Shown here piece by piece: positions 7,935 through 15,833 of a stretch of DNA of 35,893 nucleotides. The notes under the pieces are model-generated. The model was not told the origin of the DNA, made no database searches, and saw only the letters and a program-made list of their open reading frames with translations. This stretch comes from Comamonas granuli NBRC 101663 (GTDB taxonomy: Bacteria; Pseudomonadota; Gammaproteobacteria; Burkholderiales; Burkholderiaceae_C), in NCBI RefSeq assembly GCF_000739995.1, contig NZ_BBJX01000015.1, positions 1 through 35,893 on the forward strand, read 5' to 3'. The first letter of the stretch is position 1. The number at the start of each line of letters is the position of its first letter. The translations under genes and the position numbers were made by a program.

Positions 7935-8627
7935 CTACACCTCGCGCAGCGCCAGCACGGCGCGCCGTGCGCGGTCCAGGAAGGGGCGGCGCTCCTCGCC
8001 CGGCTCCAGCGCGATGGGCGCGCCGAAGGTGACCGAGCACAGGATGGGCACGGGTACCACCTCGCCCTTGGGGATGACGCGCTGCACGTTGTGGATCCAG
8101 GCGGGCACCAGCACCACCTGGGGGAACATCTGCGCCAGCCGGTACAGGCCGGACTTGAAGGGCTGCGGCTCGTCGCCGTGGCCGCGCGTGCCTTCGGGGA
8201 AGATGATGATGGAGTCGCCGCTCTCGAGCGCGCGCACCAGCGGCGCCAGCGGGTCGTCCGCGGGCAGTGCGGCGCGCAGGGTCTCGGGGCTGGGCGCCGG
8301 GCCCGGCGCTGCTGCGGCCGGGGGGCTGCCCGAAGGCGCGCCCTGGGGCGCCTGGCGCTCCACGTAGATGGCGTTGAACACGGCGCTGGTGATCCACTGG
8401 CGCAGCGGCGATTTGGTCCAGTAGTCGCGCGCGGCAATCGGGCGCGTGATGCTGCGCAGCTCCTCGGGCAGCGCCGCCCAGATCAGCACCAGGTCGGCGT
8501 GGCTCTGGTGGTTGGCGAAGTAGATGCGCTGCTCCGCCTTGGGCGGGCAGCCGTACCAGCGCGCCTGCGAACCGGTGAGCAGGCGCACCAGGCCGAGCAG
8601 GAAGTAGGCCATCAACTTGGCAAGCAT
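7935..8627 (-). CDS. PlsC-like 1-acyl-sn-glycerol-3-phosphate acyltransferase
   Basis: Predicted to acylate lysophosphatidic acid to phosphatidic acid at the inner membrane. The product is 230 residues and starts with a hydrophobic helix (LMAYFLLGLVRLL). Two PlsC blocks are clear: NHQSHADLVLIW, giving the catalytic HX4D, and IIIFPEGTRGHGDEP for substrate binding. A third block, VVLVPAWIHNVQRVIP, follows. Between the two blocks is a Pro/Ala/Gly-rich insert (QAPQGAPSGSPPAAAAPGP) not needed for the fold. The start ATG at 8627 has no ribosome-binding site. A -10-like TATGAT ends 6 nt before it, so the mRNA may be leaderless. The CdsA-like gene follows after 4 nt. Confidence 0.92.
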   Translation of the reverse strand: MLAKLMAYFLLGLVRLLTGSQARWYGCPPKAEQRIYFANHQSHADLVLIWAALPEELRSITRPIAARDYWTKSPLRQWITSAVFNAIYVERQAPQGAPSGSPPAAAAPGPAPSPETLRAALPADDPLAPLVRALESGDSIIIFPEGTRGHGDEPQPFKSGLYRLAQMFPQVVLVPAWIHNVQRVIPKGEVVPVPILCSVTFGAPIALEPGEERRPFLDRARRAVLALREV

Positions 8628-8633
8628 GGGGCG

Positions 8634-8639
8634 ATCATA
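8634..8639 (-). promoter_or_regulatory. Putative -10 box of the plsC-like gene
   Basis: TATGAT on the minus strand matches TATAAT at five of six positions. It ends six bases before the ATG, and no Shine-Dalgarno sequence lies between, so transcription should begin at or next to the start codon. Confidence 0.5.
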
Positions 8640-8688
8640 GGCTGCGCCGGCCGCCCTGCGCGCAAACCGGGCGCGGCGCCCGGTGCTT

Positions 8689-9219
8689 TCAGCGCCCGGC
8701 TGCGGGCGCCAGCGCTGCCAGCAGGCCGCGGCAGGCGTCCTCGACGATGTCCAGCACCTGCTCGAACCCGGCCGCGCCGCCGTAGTACGGGTCGGGCACC
8801 TCGTGCGCCGGCACGGCGCTGCAGAAGTCCGTGAGGCGGCGCAGGCGCTCGCGGTAGGCGGGCGCGCACAGGGCGCGTGCCTGGGATTCGTTGGCCGCGT
8901 CCATGACCAGCACCAGGTCGAAATCCTGGAAGTCGCGCTTGAGCAGGCGGCGCGCGCGCTGGCCCGAGAGGTCGTAGCCGCGCCGCGCGGCGTGCTGCTG
9001 GGCGCGCTCGTCGGGCGGTGCGCCCACGTGGTAGCCGTGCGTGCCCGCGGAATCGACGGCAATGCGCTCCTGCAGGCCGGCCTGGCGCACCAGGTGCTCG
9101 AACACGCCGTGCGCGGTGGGGCTGCGGCAGATATTGCCCATGCAGACCATGAGCACGCGCAGGGGCGCGGCGCCGCTGCGGCGCTGCAGATGGGGCAGGG
9201 AGGGCAAGGCAGAAGGCAT
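8689..9219 (-). CDS. Low-molecular-weight protein tyrosine phosphatase
   Basis: This is a cytoplasmic phosphatase of the LMW-PTP/Wzb family. The P-loop CX5R motif is VCMGNICRSPTA (Cys26, Arg32), and the general-acid Asp143 lies in VPDPYYGG. DSAGTHGYHVG, the second family block, is also present. Length is 176 residues. About 20 N-terminal residues precede the first strand (LRVLMVCMGN), so a start further downstream is possible. The ATG at 9219 is the only one upstream of the P-loop in a sensible position. No tyrosine kinase or capsule gene is nearby, so the substrate is unknown. It is followed by the plsC-like gene on the same strand after about 60 nt. Confidence 0.94.
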   Translation of the reverse strand: MPSALPSLPHLQRRSGAAPLRVLMVCMGNICRSPTAHGVFEHLVRQAGLQERIAVDSAGTHGYHVGAPPDERAQQHAARRGYDLSGQRARRLLKRDFQDFDLVLVMDAANESQARALCAPAYRERLRRLTDFCSAVPAHEVPDPYYGGAAGFEQVLDIVEDACRGLLAALAPAAGR

Positions 9220-9251
9220 GGCGGGTGGCGGGGCAAGGCAGGGGCGCCAGT

Positions 9252-10262
9252 TTACGTGCCGCGGCGGGGCGCCTTGGCGCGCAGGTGGCCTGGGCTGGTG
9301 CCCAGGTGCTGGCGCATGAGTCGGCCCAGGCTGCTGGCGCTGGCCAGGCCCACCTCGGCGGCGATGGCCGCGAGGCTGTGGCTGGAGTGCTGGATGCGCC
9401 ACTGCGCGTGCTCCAGGCGCATGCGCGTCCAGTGCGTGTGCGCGCTGGTGCCCAGGTGCTCCATGAACAGGCGGTCGAGGTGGCGCCGGCCGATGCCGAT
9501 GCGCTGGGCGAGCCGGGCCATGTCCAGGGGCTCGCCCAGGGCGCTGCGCATGCAGGCGATGGCGCGCGCCAGGTGGCGGCCCAGGTGCGGGTCGTCCGCC
9601 ATGGAGCGCAGTTGGTGGGCGCCGGGGCGCGGCTCGTCCACCAGCATGTCGGCCAGGCCCTTGCGCGCGCGCTCGCGCCCGCAGTGGCGCGCGAGCAGCT
9701 CCACCGCCATGTCGATGGCAGCCGTGCCCCCGGCGCAGCTGATGCGGTCGCGGTCGAAGCAGTAGATGAGCTCGCTGCGCACGCCGATGCGCGGGAAGGC
9801 GCTGCGGAACTGCGCCACGTGCCGCCAGTGCAGGGCCACCTCGTAGCCCTGCAGCAGGCCGGCGCGCGCGAGCAGAAAGCTGGCGTTGTCGATGGCCACC
9901 AGCGGCAGGCCCTGGCGGCTGGCGGCGCGCAGCAGCGGGGCGTAGCTGCCCGCCAGGGCCATGGAGCGCTCGACCGTGCGGCTGCCGAACACCACCAGGT
10001 AGTCGAAGGCGCGAAAGTCCAGCGCCTCGGGCGTGGCGTCCACCGCCACGCGCACGCCGCTGCTCGAATGCACGCCCTGGCGGTCCAGGCCCAGCAGCGT
10101 CCAGGCGCAGTAGCGCTGGCGGCTGTGGTCTTCCTCGTCGGCTGAAAAGCGCAGCTTGTCGAGGAAGGCGCCAAAGGGCAGCAGGCCGAACTCGGGCAGG
10201 GGCAGCAGCAGCAGGCGCACGTCGGGCCGCGCGGGGTTGGGTGCGGGGGGCAGGGGTGCCAT
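9252..10262 (-). CDS. GATase-1/AraC-family transcriptional regulator
   Basis: The product is a 336-residue regulator with an N-terminal DJ-1/PfpI-like domain (about 15-200) and a C-terminal AraC DNA-binding domain (about 225-330). The latter contains two helix-turn-helix units: LDMARLAQRIGIGRRHLDRLF and HSLAAIAAEVGLASASSLGR. The usual nucleophile-elbow cysteine of the GATase fold is absent: the segment reads LPLVAIDNASFLLARAGLL. It therefore probably senses a ligand rather than catalysing a reaction, as in the GbdR/CdhR/ArgR group. It is divergent from a LysE-type exporter, a layout that usually means the regulator controls the exporter in response to an amino acid or betaine. The ligand is not evident. 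Confidence 0.92.
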   Translation of the reverse strand: MAPLPPAPNPARPDVRLLLLPLPEFGLLPFGAFLDKLRFSADEEDHSRQRYCAWTLLGLDRQGVHSSSGVRVAVDATPEALDFRAFDYLVVFGSRTVERSMALAGSYAPLLRAASRQGLPLVAIDNASFLLARAGLLQGYEVALHWRHVAQFRSAFPRIGVRSELIYCFDRDRISCAGGTAAIDMAVELLARHCGRERARKGLADMLVDEPRPGAHQLRSMADDPHLGRHLARAIACMRSALGEPLDMARLAQRIGIGRRHLDRLFMEHLGTSAHTHWTRMRLEHAQWRIQHSSHSLAAIAAEVGLASASSLGRLMRQHLGTSPGHLRAKAPRRGT

Positions 10263-10283
10263 GGGCCGGGGGTGGAGGCGAAT

Positions 10284-10296
10284 GTCCAGAATGGAC
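10284..10296. promoter_or_regulatory. Palindrome in the divergent regulator/exporter intergenic region
   Basis: GTCCA-GAA-TGGAC is a perfect 5-bp inverted repeat with a 3-bp centre. It sits 21 bp upstream of the regulator start and about 95 bp upstream of the lysE-like start. It is a candidate operator for the AraC-type regulator or part of its own promoter. Confidence 0.4.
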
Positions 10297-10390
10297 TGCA
10301 GTGTAGCCAGATCGGGATAGCGTGCGCACTGCCCCCGCTCCTAGACTCGCAGGCAGTTCATGGGCGGCGTGCCGCAGGAGGGCAAGGGCG

Positions 10391-11011
10391 ATGGCCTGGT
10401 CTACGTGGTGGGTGTATGTGCTGGCGTCGGTGGGGTTGTCGCTCACGCCCGGCCCCAACAGCCTGCTGGTGCTTGCGCACGGCGCGCTGCACGGGCGCCG
10501 GCGCACGCTCTGGACCATCGCCGGCGGGGCCCTGGGTTTTGCCGCGGTGATCGGGTTGTCCATGCTGGGCATCAGCGCGCTGCTGCGCGCCTCGGCCGAC
10601 GCGCTGACCGTGCTCAAGTGGGGCGGCGGCGCCTACCTGGTCTGGCTGGGCATACAACTGTGGCGCGCGCCGCCCCTGCAACTGGACATGCCCGAGATCG
10701 ACGGCCACAAGGGGCTGATCCGCCCCTCGGTCATGTTCCGCCAGGGCCTGTTGGCGGCCATCTCCAACCCCAAGGCGCTGCTGTTCTATGGCGCCTTTCT
10801 GCCCCAGTTCCTGGATGCGCAGCGCAGCCTGTGGCTGCAGTACGCCGTGCTGGCGGGCACCTTCGGCGCCATCGAATGCGTGGTGGAGTTCGGCCTGGCC
10901 AGCCTGGCGCACCGCGTGCGCCCCTGGCTCCGGCGCGTGGGGCGGCGCTTCAACCAGGGCTGCGGCGTGCTGTTCGCGGTGATGGGGGCGGCGCTGCCGC
11001 TCACCGGCTGA
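10391..11011 (+). CDS. LysE/RhtB-family amino-acid or metabolite exporter
   Basis: This is an inner-membrane exporter of 206 residues, the normal length for the family. The N-terminal block YVLASVGLSLTPGPNSLLVL contains the family TPGPN motif. Further hydrophobic helices follow, including the block FRQGLLAAISNPKALLFYGAFLPQF. The ATG at 10391 is preceded by AGGAGG nine bases upstream. An in-frame extension to 10322 adds only Arg/Ala-rich residues unlike the family. It is divergent from the GATase-1/AraC regulator, which suggests inducible export. The substrate cannot be told from sequence. Confidence 0.93.
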   Translation: MAWSTWWVYVLASVGLSLTPGPNSLLVLAHGALHGRRRTLWTIAGGALGFAAVIGLSMLGISALLRASADALTVLKWGGGAYLVWLGIQLWRAPPLQLDMPEIDGHKGLIRPSVMFRQGLLAAISNPKALLFYGAFLPQFLDAQRSLWLQYAVLAGTFGAIECVVEFGLASLAHRVRPWLRRVGRRFNQGCGVLFAVMGAALPLTG

Positions 11012-11023
11012 GGCGGTGCGCCG

Positions 11024-11758
11024 TCAGGGCAGCTCGGCGCTGCCCATGCGCGCCAGGATGGTGCGCGTGCGCCCGGCGAGATAGGCCGATTGCGGCATCT
11101 GCTCGAAGCGCTTGGGCGCGGGCAGCATGACGGCCAGGCGCGCGGCCTCGTGCGGGGCCAGGTCGGCGGCGCTCTTGCGGTAGTAGTGGCGCGCGGCGGC
11201 CTCGGCGCCGAACACGCCGTTACCCCATTCCACGTTGTTCAGGTAGATCTCCAGGATGCGCTCCTTGCTCAGGCACTGCTCCAGCGCCAGCGTGAGCACG
11301 AACTCCTGCCCCTTGCGCACCAGGGTGCGCTCGCCCGAGAGCAGCAGGTTCTTGGCCAGTTGCTGGGTGATGGTCGAGCCGCCGCGGATCTTGGGCGTGC
11401 GCACCGGCTTGTCGGGCGCGCGCGCCTGGGCCTTGGCGGTCTGCGCTTCGGCCTGGGCGTTGCGTTCCCAGGCCTTGTCGATGGCGTTCCAGTCCACGCC
11501 CTCGTGGTTGACGAAGCCGTCGTCCTCCGAGGCGATCACGGCGCGCTTGAGGTGGTTGCTGATCTGCGCGTAGGGCACCCACTGCTGGCGCCAGCGCAGC
11601 GGGCCGCCAGCGGCCATCTGCGCCCAGGCCTCGGAGCGCTGGAAGGTCGTGGACTCGGGGTTGATCACCGCCATGGCGGCGATGCGCAGCACGAAGAACA
11701 GCTCCAGCGCCAGCGCCGCGAACGCGACGAGGAGGGTCCAGCGCAGCAGGGCTTTCAT
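11024..11758 (-). CDS. mtgA: Monofunctional biosynthetic peptidoglycan transglycosylase
   Basis: A GT51 enzyme that polymerises lipid II into glycan strands on the periplasmic face of the inner membrane. The 244-residue product starts with one membrane anchor (about 4-31). The catalytic Glu78 lies in IASEDDGFVNHEGVDW. The other GT51 blocks are IRGGSTITQQLAKNL, RKGQEFVLTLALE and ILEIYLNNVEWGNGVFG. An Ala/Gln/Lys-rich insert (QAEAQTAKAQARAPDKP) extends the loop before the GGSTITQQ block. No penicillin-binding transpeptidase domain follows. It lies 20 nt downstream of aroE on the same strand, a common beta-proteobacterial arrangement. Confidence 0.97.
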   Translation of the reverse strand: MKALLRWTLLVAFAALALELFFVLRIAAMAVINPESTTFQRSEAWAQMAAGGPLRWRQQWVPYAQISNHLKRAVIASEDDGFVNHEGVDWNAIDKAWERNAQAEAQTAKAQARAPDKPVRTPKIRGGSTITQQLAKNLLLSGERTLVRKGQEFVLTLALEQCLSKERILEIYLNNVEWGNGVFGAEAAARHYYRKSAADLAPHEAARLAVMLPAPKRFEQMPQSAYLAGRTRTILARMGSAELP

Positions 11759-11778
11759 GGGGGGACGCGCGCGCCGGG

Positions 11779-12633
11779 TCAGTGCGGCGCCATGAGGGCG
11801 CGCAGCTCGGCCAGCACCTGGCGGCTGGGCGGGCGCACGCCGCGCCAGATGGCAAAGGCCTCGGCCGCCTGTTCCACCAGCATGCCCAGGCCGTCGCGCG
11901 GTGTCGCGCCGTGCTCGCGCGCCCAGCCGAGGAAGCCCGCGGCGGCGGGGCCGTACATCATGTCGTAGGCCAGGCTGCCGGGGCGCAGCACGCGCGCGGG
12001 CACGGGCACCGCAGCGCCGGCCAGGCTGCTGGCGGTGGCGTTGATGATGAGGTCAAAATCCTGCTCCAGCGCTTGTGGAGACTGCGCGAGAAGCTCTGTT
12101 TTTTGTAGCGTTGTGAGCGCGGCATGCGATTGCACCAGGGCCTGGGCGCGCTCCAGCGTGCGGTTGGCCACCACCACGCGGCGCGGCCCGGCGGCCAGCA
12201 GCGGGCCCAGGGCGCCCGCGGCGGCGCCGCCCGCGCCGACGAGCAGCACGTCGCGCCCGGCCAGGGCAAAGCCGGCGCCTTGCTCGATGTCGGCCACCAG
12301 GCCCAGGCCGTCGGTGTTGTCGGCGTGGATGGCGCCGTCGATGAAACTCAGGGTGTTGGCCGCGCCGGCGAGTTGCACGCGCTCGCTGTGCACGCTGGCG
12401 GCCTGCGCGGCTTCGAGCTTGAAGGGCACGGTGATGTTGCAGCCGCGCCCGCCCGCCTGGGCGAAGTCGCGCAGCGCCAGGGCGAAGCCATCGAGCGGCA
12501 CCAGGCGGCGCTCGTACACCAGGCGCTGGCCCGTGAGCTCGGCAAAGCGGGCGTGGATCCAGGGCGAGCGGCTGTGCTCGACGGGGTTGCCCATCACGCA
12601 GTACAGATCGGGGGAGGTGGCGGAAAGGGTCAT
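11779..12633 (-). CDS. aroE: Shikimate dehydrogenase (NADP+)
   Basis: Reduces 3-dehydroshikimate to shikimate in chorismate synthesis. The 284-residue product shows the substrate-domain blocks MGNPVEHSRSPWIH and NITVPFK (catalytic Lys) and ADNTDG. The nucleotide-binding loop VGAGGAAAGAL and the C-terminal DGLGMLVEQAAEAF follow. The ATG at 12633 gives the canonical length; the frame is open further upstream without similarity. The stretch LTTLQKTELLAQSPQALEQ, after the NRTLERAQALV helix, is encoded by a patch less GC-rich than its surroundings and resembles the dispersed repeat of this window. It lies in a variable surface region, so function should be intact. mtgA follows. Confidence 0.97.
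   Translation of the reverse strand: MTLSATSPDLYCVMGNPVEHSRSPWIHARFAELTGQRLVYERRLVPLDGFALALRDFAQAGGRGCNITVPFKLEAAQAASVHSERVQLAGAANTLSFIDGAIHADNTDGLGLVADIEQGAGFALAGRDVLLVGAGGAAAGALGPLLAAGPRRVVVANRTLERAQALVQSHAALTTLQKTELLAQSPQALEQDFDLIINATASSLAGAAVPVPARVLRPGSLAYDMMYGPAAAGFLGWAREHGATPRDGLGMLVEQAAEAFAIWRGVRPPSRQVLAELRALMAPH
12061..12110. repeat. Possible copy of the dispersed short repeat inside aroE
   Basis: On the minus strand this stretch contains AGAGCTTCTCGCGC followed by ACAAGCGCTGGAG. It aligns loosely with ATAGCTGCTGGCGC and ACAATCGCTAGAG of the copy at 6891. It also carries a run of six A not seen elsewhere in the gene. The similarity is imperfect, so relatedness is tentative. Confidence 0.35.
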
Positions 12634-12691
12634 GGACGTCGTTCTGGGAGCGTGCGCCCCGATGGGCGCGTACCAGGCCACGGCAGGAGGC

Positions 12692-13552
12692 TTACCTCAC
12701 GCTGGTTTCCAGGGTCTGGTCGCGCGTGAACTTGAAGCGCGAGACCACGGCGATCTGGTCGGCCTTCTGGCGCATCTGCGCGTTGAAGGCGCCGAAGGGG
12801 CCGGCGCCCACGGCAATGGCCTCGGCCAGGCGGTCCAGGCGCGGGTTGCCCGAGCCCTGCACGATCTCGGTGCCCAGCACGCGGCCGTCGTGGTTGACGG
12901 AGAGGATCATCACCAGCTCGCCGTAGAGCTTCTTGCCGCCGTACTCGGGGAAGTTCACCGTGCCCTTGTCCTCGACCTTGCGGCGCAGTTGGTCGTAGTA
13001 AACAGCGTAGACCTCCTCGCGCGTGGCCGGGCTGATGTAGCGCTTCTTGGGGCGGGCGTTCTCTTCGTTGATGCGCTTTTCGATCTCGGCCAGCATCTTG
13101 ATGAGCTGGCGGCGGCGCTCCTGCTCGGCGGCCTGCTGCGCGCTTTGCGCGCTCTTGTGCGGGTCGGGCAGGGGCAGGGCGGCGATTTCCTTGCGCAACT
13201 GGGCGAGCAACTGGTTTTGCTGCTCCTGCAGTGCATCGGTCTTGCGCTGGGCTTCCTCGAAGTCGTCGCCTATGGCCGTCAGGGCCGAGTAGGGCAGGGG
13301 GCTGGTGGCGCGGCCCTTGTCGGCATCGCCGCCGCCGGCGAGCGCGCGCTGGGCAATGGCCTGCGCCTTCTCGGGCTTCTGGTCGGACTGGGCGTTGACC
13401 AGGATGACCTCCAGCGGCGTGTCCTGGAACACGCGGTTGAAGCCCTCGGGATCGACGAAGCGCACCGAGAGGATGGCCGCATGCAGCGCCGCCGACACGC
13501 CCAGCGTGAGCTGCAGCGTGCTGAAGCGGGCGAGGAAGGCGGCGAGCTTCAT
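12692..13552 (-). CDS. TonB-like energy-transducer protein
   Basis: A 286-residue membrane-anchored protein with a cytoplasmic start, one anchor (about 10-28, LQLTLGVSAALHAAILSV) and a long charged periplasmic linker. The linker, about 120-200, is rich in Gln, Glu, Lys and Arg and probably coiled-coil (EEAQRKTDALQEQQNQLL). The C-terminal TonB domain is recognisable as VNFPEYGGKKLYGELVMILS, NHDGRVLGTEIVQGSGNPRL and a final FKFTRDQTL. It may couple the proton-motive force to an outer-membrane process. However, exbB and exbD and any receptor gene are absent here, and the linker lacks the usual Pro-Lys repeats, so the partner is unknown. The ATG at 13552 begins the anchor; an upstream extension is Pro/Arg-rich and unlikely. 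Confidence 0.85.
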   Translation of the reverse strand: MKLAAFLARFSTLQLTLGVSAALHAAILSVRFVDPEGFNRVFQDTPLEVILVNAQSDQKPEKAQAIAQRALAGGGDADKGRATSPLPYSALTAIGDDFEEAQRKTDALQEQQNQLLAQLRKEIAALPLPDPHKSAQSAQQAAEQERRRQLIKMLAEIEKRINEENARPKKRYISPATREEVYAVYYDQLRRKVEDKGTVNFPEYGGKKLYGELVMILSVNHDGRVLGTEIVQGSGNPRLDRLAEAIAVGAGPFGAFNAQMRQKADQIAVVSRFKFTRDQTLETSVR

Positions 13553-13631
13553 CGCCGGGCCGCCCCAAGATGAAACAGCGGCCCCTGGGCGGGACCGCAG
13601 TGAGCGCAGCGGTGGAGCGTGGCGGCGGGGT

Positions 13632-15704
13632 TCACGGGGCGGGATTATCGCTTGCCGGCGCGTCGGCTTCGTTGACGTCCACGGCAATGGCAATTGGGCC
13701 GCTGGCCACGGATTCCTCGTCATCCTCGTCCACAGCGCCGTCGTCGCCCGGGTCGAGCGGATCGTCCAGGCGGGCGATCAGCGTGCCATGCACGTCCAGC
13801 GTGATCTCGTCCACGGCGCCCAGGCGCACGCGGATGCGCGCGCCGCGCGGCAGGTTCTGCGCACCGAGCACGGGCAGCACCAGCGGCAGCGTGTCTGCGC
13901 GCACCAGGAAGCTGCCGCCCGGGCCTTCCTTGAACACCGTGGCGTCGAGCTCGGTGATGCCGTTCTGCTCCAGGTACTTGAGCGTCCAGAAGCGCTCCAT
14001 GCCCGCCTGGTAGCCGTTGTAGGCGCTGTAGGCGGTGTCGAAGCTGCTGATGATGCCGAACAGGTCCGCGTCCTTGGGCTTGAAGGGCGCGGCCAGCGCA
14101 GCCGTGCGGCCATGGCGCGCGCAGGCGATGATCTGCCACTGGTTCACCAGATCGACATAGCGGCGCAGCGGCGAGGTGGCCCAGGCGTAGCTCTTGACGC
14201 CAATGCCCGCATGCGGCAGGGCCTTGGTGCCCATGCGCACCTTCACGCCCGGCGCCAGGCTGGCCTGGCTGCGGTAGATGCCGGGCACGCCCAGCTCGGC
14301 CAGCAGGTTGCCCCAGGTGCTGTTGGCCACGATGGCGGCCTCGGCCACGATCAGGTCCAGCGGCGCGCCGCGCTGGCGCGTGCCGATGTGCACGGTTTCG
14401 CTGCCATCGGGTTCGGCGCCCTCGTTGCCCACGAGGCGGAAGGTGTAGTCCGGGCGGTTGAAGGTCTCGGGCTTGCCGCGCACCAGCTCGCGGCCGGCCT
14501 TGAGTTTGATGGCCAGGCGATGCAGAAACGATAGCTGCTCGCGCAGTTCCAGCAAGGGCTGGGGCGTGTTTTCGACCTGAATCGACGCGTCCTGCAGCCA
14601 GGCCTCGGTGACGATGTGGTCGATCTGGTCGTGGCGCAGGTTCACGGCCACGGGCACGCGCTCCAGGCGCGTTTCGGTGGCGGTGATCTCCAGCGTCGCC
14701 TCGTCGATGGTGGCGTACAGCGACACGGCCGGGTTGGCGCGGCCCGCGTCCAGCGTGTAGATCTGCACCACCGCGTCGGGCAGCATGGTGATCTTGTAGC
14801 CCGGCATGTACACGGTGGACAGGCGCGCGCGGCCCAGCTTGTCGAGCTCGCTGCCGGGCTGGATCGCCAGGCCCGGCGCGGCGATGTGGATGCCCAGTAC
14901 CACGGTGCCCGTGCCCAGGCCCTGCACGGAGAGCGCGTCGTCGATCTCGGTGGTCTGCGAGTCGTCGATGGAATAGGCCTGCACGGGGGCCAGCGGCAGG
15001 TCGTCCGGGGGCGGGGGCGCCGTGAGGGCCGGGAAGCCCGTGCCCTTGGGGAAATGGTCGAACAGGAAGCGCTTCCAGTGGAACTGGTAGCTCGAGTCGA
15101 TGGCGCCGGCCTGCTGCAGCAGCGCCAGCGGCGCGGTGTGCGTGGCGCGGCTGGCCTCGACCACCGCCTTGTATTCCGGGGCGTTCTTGTCGGGGCGGAA
15201 CAGGATCTTGTAGAGCTGCTCGCGGATGGGCGGCGGGCACTCGCCGCGGCCCAGTTGCGCGGCCCAGTCGGCGATCTGCTGCTGCTGCGCCTTTTTCTTC
15301 TCGATGGCGGCCAGCGCCTGCTGCAGGATCTCGGCCGGCGCTTTCTTGAAGCGCCCCTTGCCGGCGCGGCGGAAGTAGTGCGGCGCCTCGTAGAGCGCGA
15401 ACAGCGCGCCGGCCTGCTGGGCCAGCGTCGCCTGGTCGGAGAAATAGTCGCGCGCCAGGTCGGCAAAGCCGAATTCGTCCTCGGGGGCGAATTCCCAGGC
15501 GAGGTCGAGTTCGATGCTCGCGGCCACCGCCTGGGCCTGGGCCAGGAGCTCCGCCGGCGCGGGCTTCTCAAACCGCAGCAGGATATGGGCGGTCTTGGCC
15601 TTGACCCGCTTGCCCGAGTCGAGCTCGATCTGGGCCGAGCTTTCCGCCTCGGAGAGGATGCGTCCGGTCAGGAACTTGCCGGTCTCTTCAAACAATGCAT
15701 ACAT
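13632..15704 (-). CDS. RNase II/R-family (RNB domain) exoribonuclease
   Basis: A 3'-to-5' exoribonuclease of 690 residues. The RNB active-site block is AYSIDDSQTTEIDDALSV (about 240-265), with the clustered Asp ligands. The later conserved motif YAWATSPLRRYVDLVNQWQI and the degenerate C-terminal OB/S1 segment also fit. It is shorter than E. coli RNase R and lacks the Lys-rich tail, so it belongs to the shorter RNB group found in Burkholderiales. The ATG at 15704 has no Shine-Dalgarno site, but a -10-like GACAAT ends 7 nt before it. The C-terminus is acidic (DPGDDGAVDEDDEE). The tonB-like gene follows after 79 nt. Confidence 0.93.
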   Translation of the reverse strand: MYALFEETGKFLTGRILSEAESSAQIELDSGKRVKAKTAHILLRFEKPAPAELLAQAQAVAASIELDLAWEFAPEDEFGFADLARDYFSDQATLAQQAGALFALYEAPHYFRRAGKGRFKKAPAEILQQALAAIEKKKAQQQQIADWAAQLGRGECPPPIREQLYKILFRPDKNAPEYKAVVEASRATHTAPLALLQQAGAIDSSYQFHWKRFLFDHFPKGTGFPALTAPPPPDDLPLAPVQAYSIDDSQTTEIDDALSVQGLGTGTVVLGIHIAAPGLAIQPGSELDKLGRARLSTVYMPGYKITMLPDAVVQIYTLDAGRANPAVSLYATIDEATLEITATETRLERVPVAVNLRHDQIDHIVTEAWLQDASIQVENTPQPLLELREQLSFLHRLAIKLKAGRELVRGKPETFNRPDYTFRLVGNEGAEPDGSETVHIGTRQRGAPLDLIVAEAAIVANSTWGNLLAELGVPGIYRSQASLAPGVKVRMGTKALPHAGIGVKSYAWATSPLRRYVDLVNQWQIIACARHGRTAALAAPFKPKDADLFGIISSFDTAYSAYNGYQAGMERFWTLKYLEQNGITELDATVFKEGPGGSFLVRADTLPLVLPVLGAQNLPRGARIRVRLGAVDEITLDVHGTLIARLDDPLDPGDDGAVDEDDEESVASGPIAIAVDVNEADAPASDNPAP
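14531..14566. repeat. Possible copy of the dispersed short repeat inside the RNB nuclease gene
   Basis: On the plus strand, antisense to the gene, ATAGCTGCTCGCGCAG is followed by CCAGCAAGGGCTGGGG. The first 14 bases match the 6891 copy except at one position. It may be chance in a G+C-rich coding sequence, because the reading frame continues normally. Confidence 0.3.
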
Positions 15705-15711
15705 GGGCGCG

Positions 15712-15717
15712 ATTGTC
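15712..15717 (-). promoter_or_regulatory. Putative -10 box of the RNB nuclease gene
   Basis: GACAAT on the minus strand ends seven bases before the ATG at 15704. The intervening CGCGCCC has no ribosome-binding site, consistent with a leaderless transcript. It is only a four-of-six match to the consensus. Confidence 0.35.
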
Positions 15718-15833
15718 CCACGCGCCGCCAGGGATTGCGTGGGGCGCTGGGCCGGCACCGGCCGCGTTTGTCACCTTTTGGGCGGTGCCAGCGTCCAATG
15801 GGCACCTATCCGAAAAAACCAACGGAAACCATC

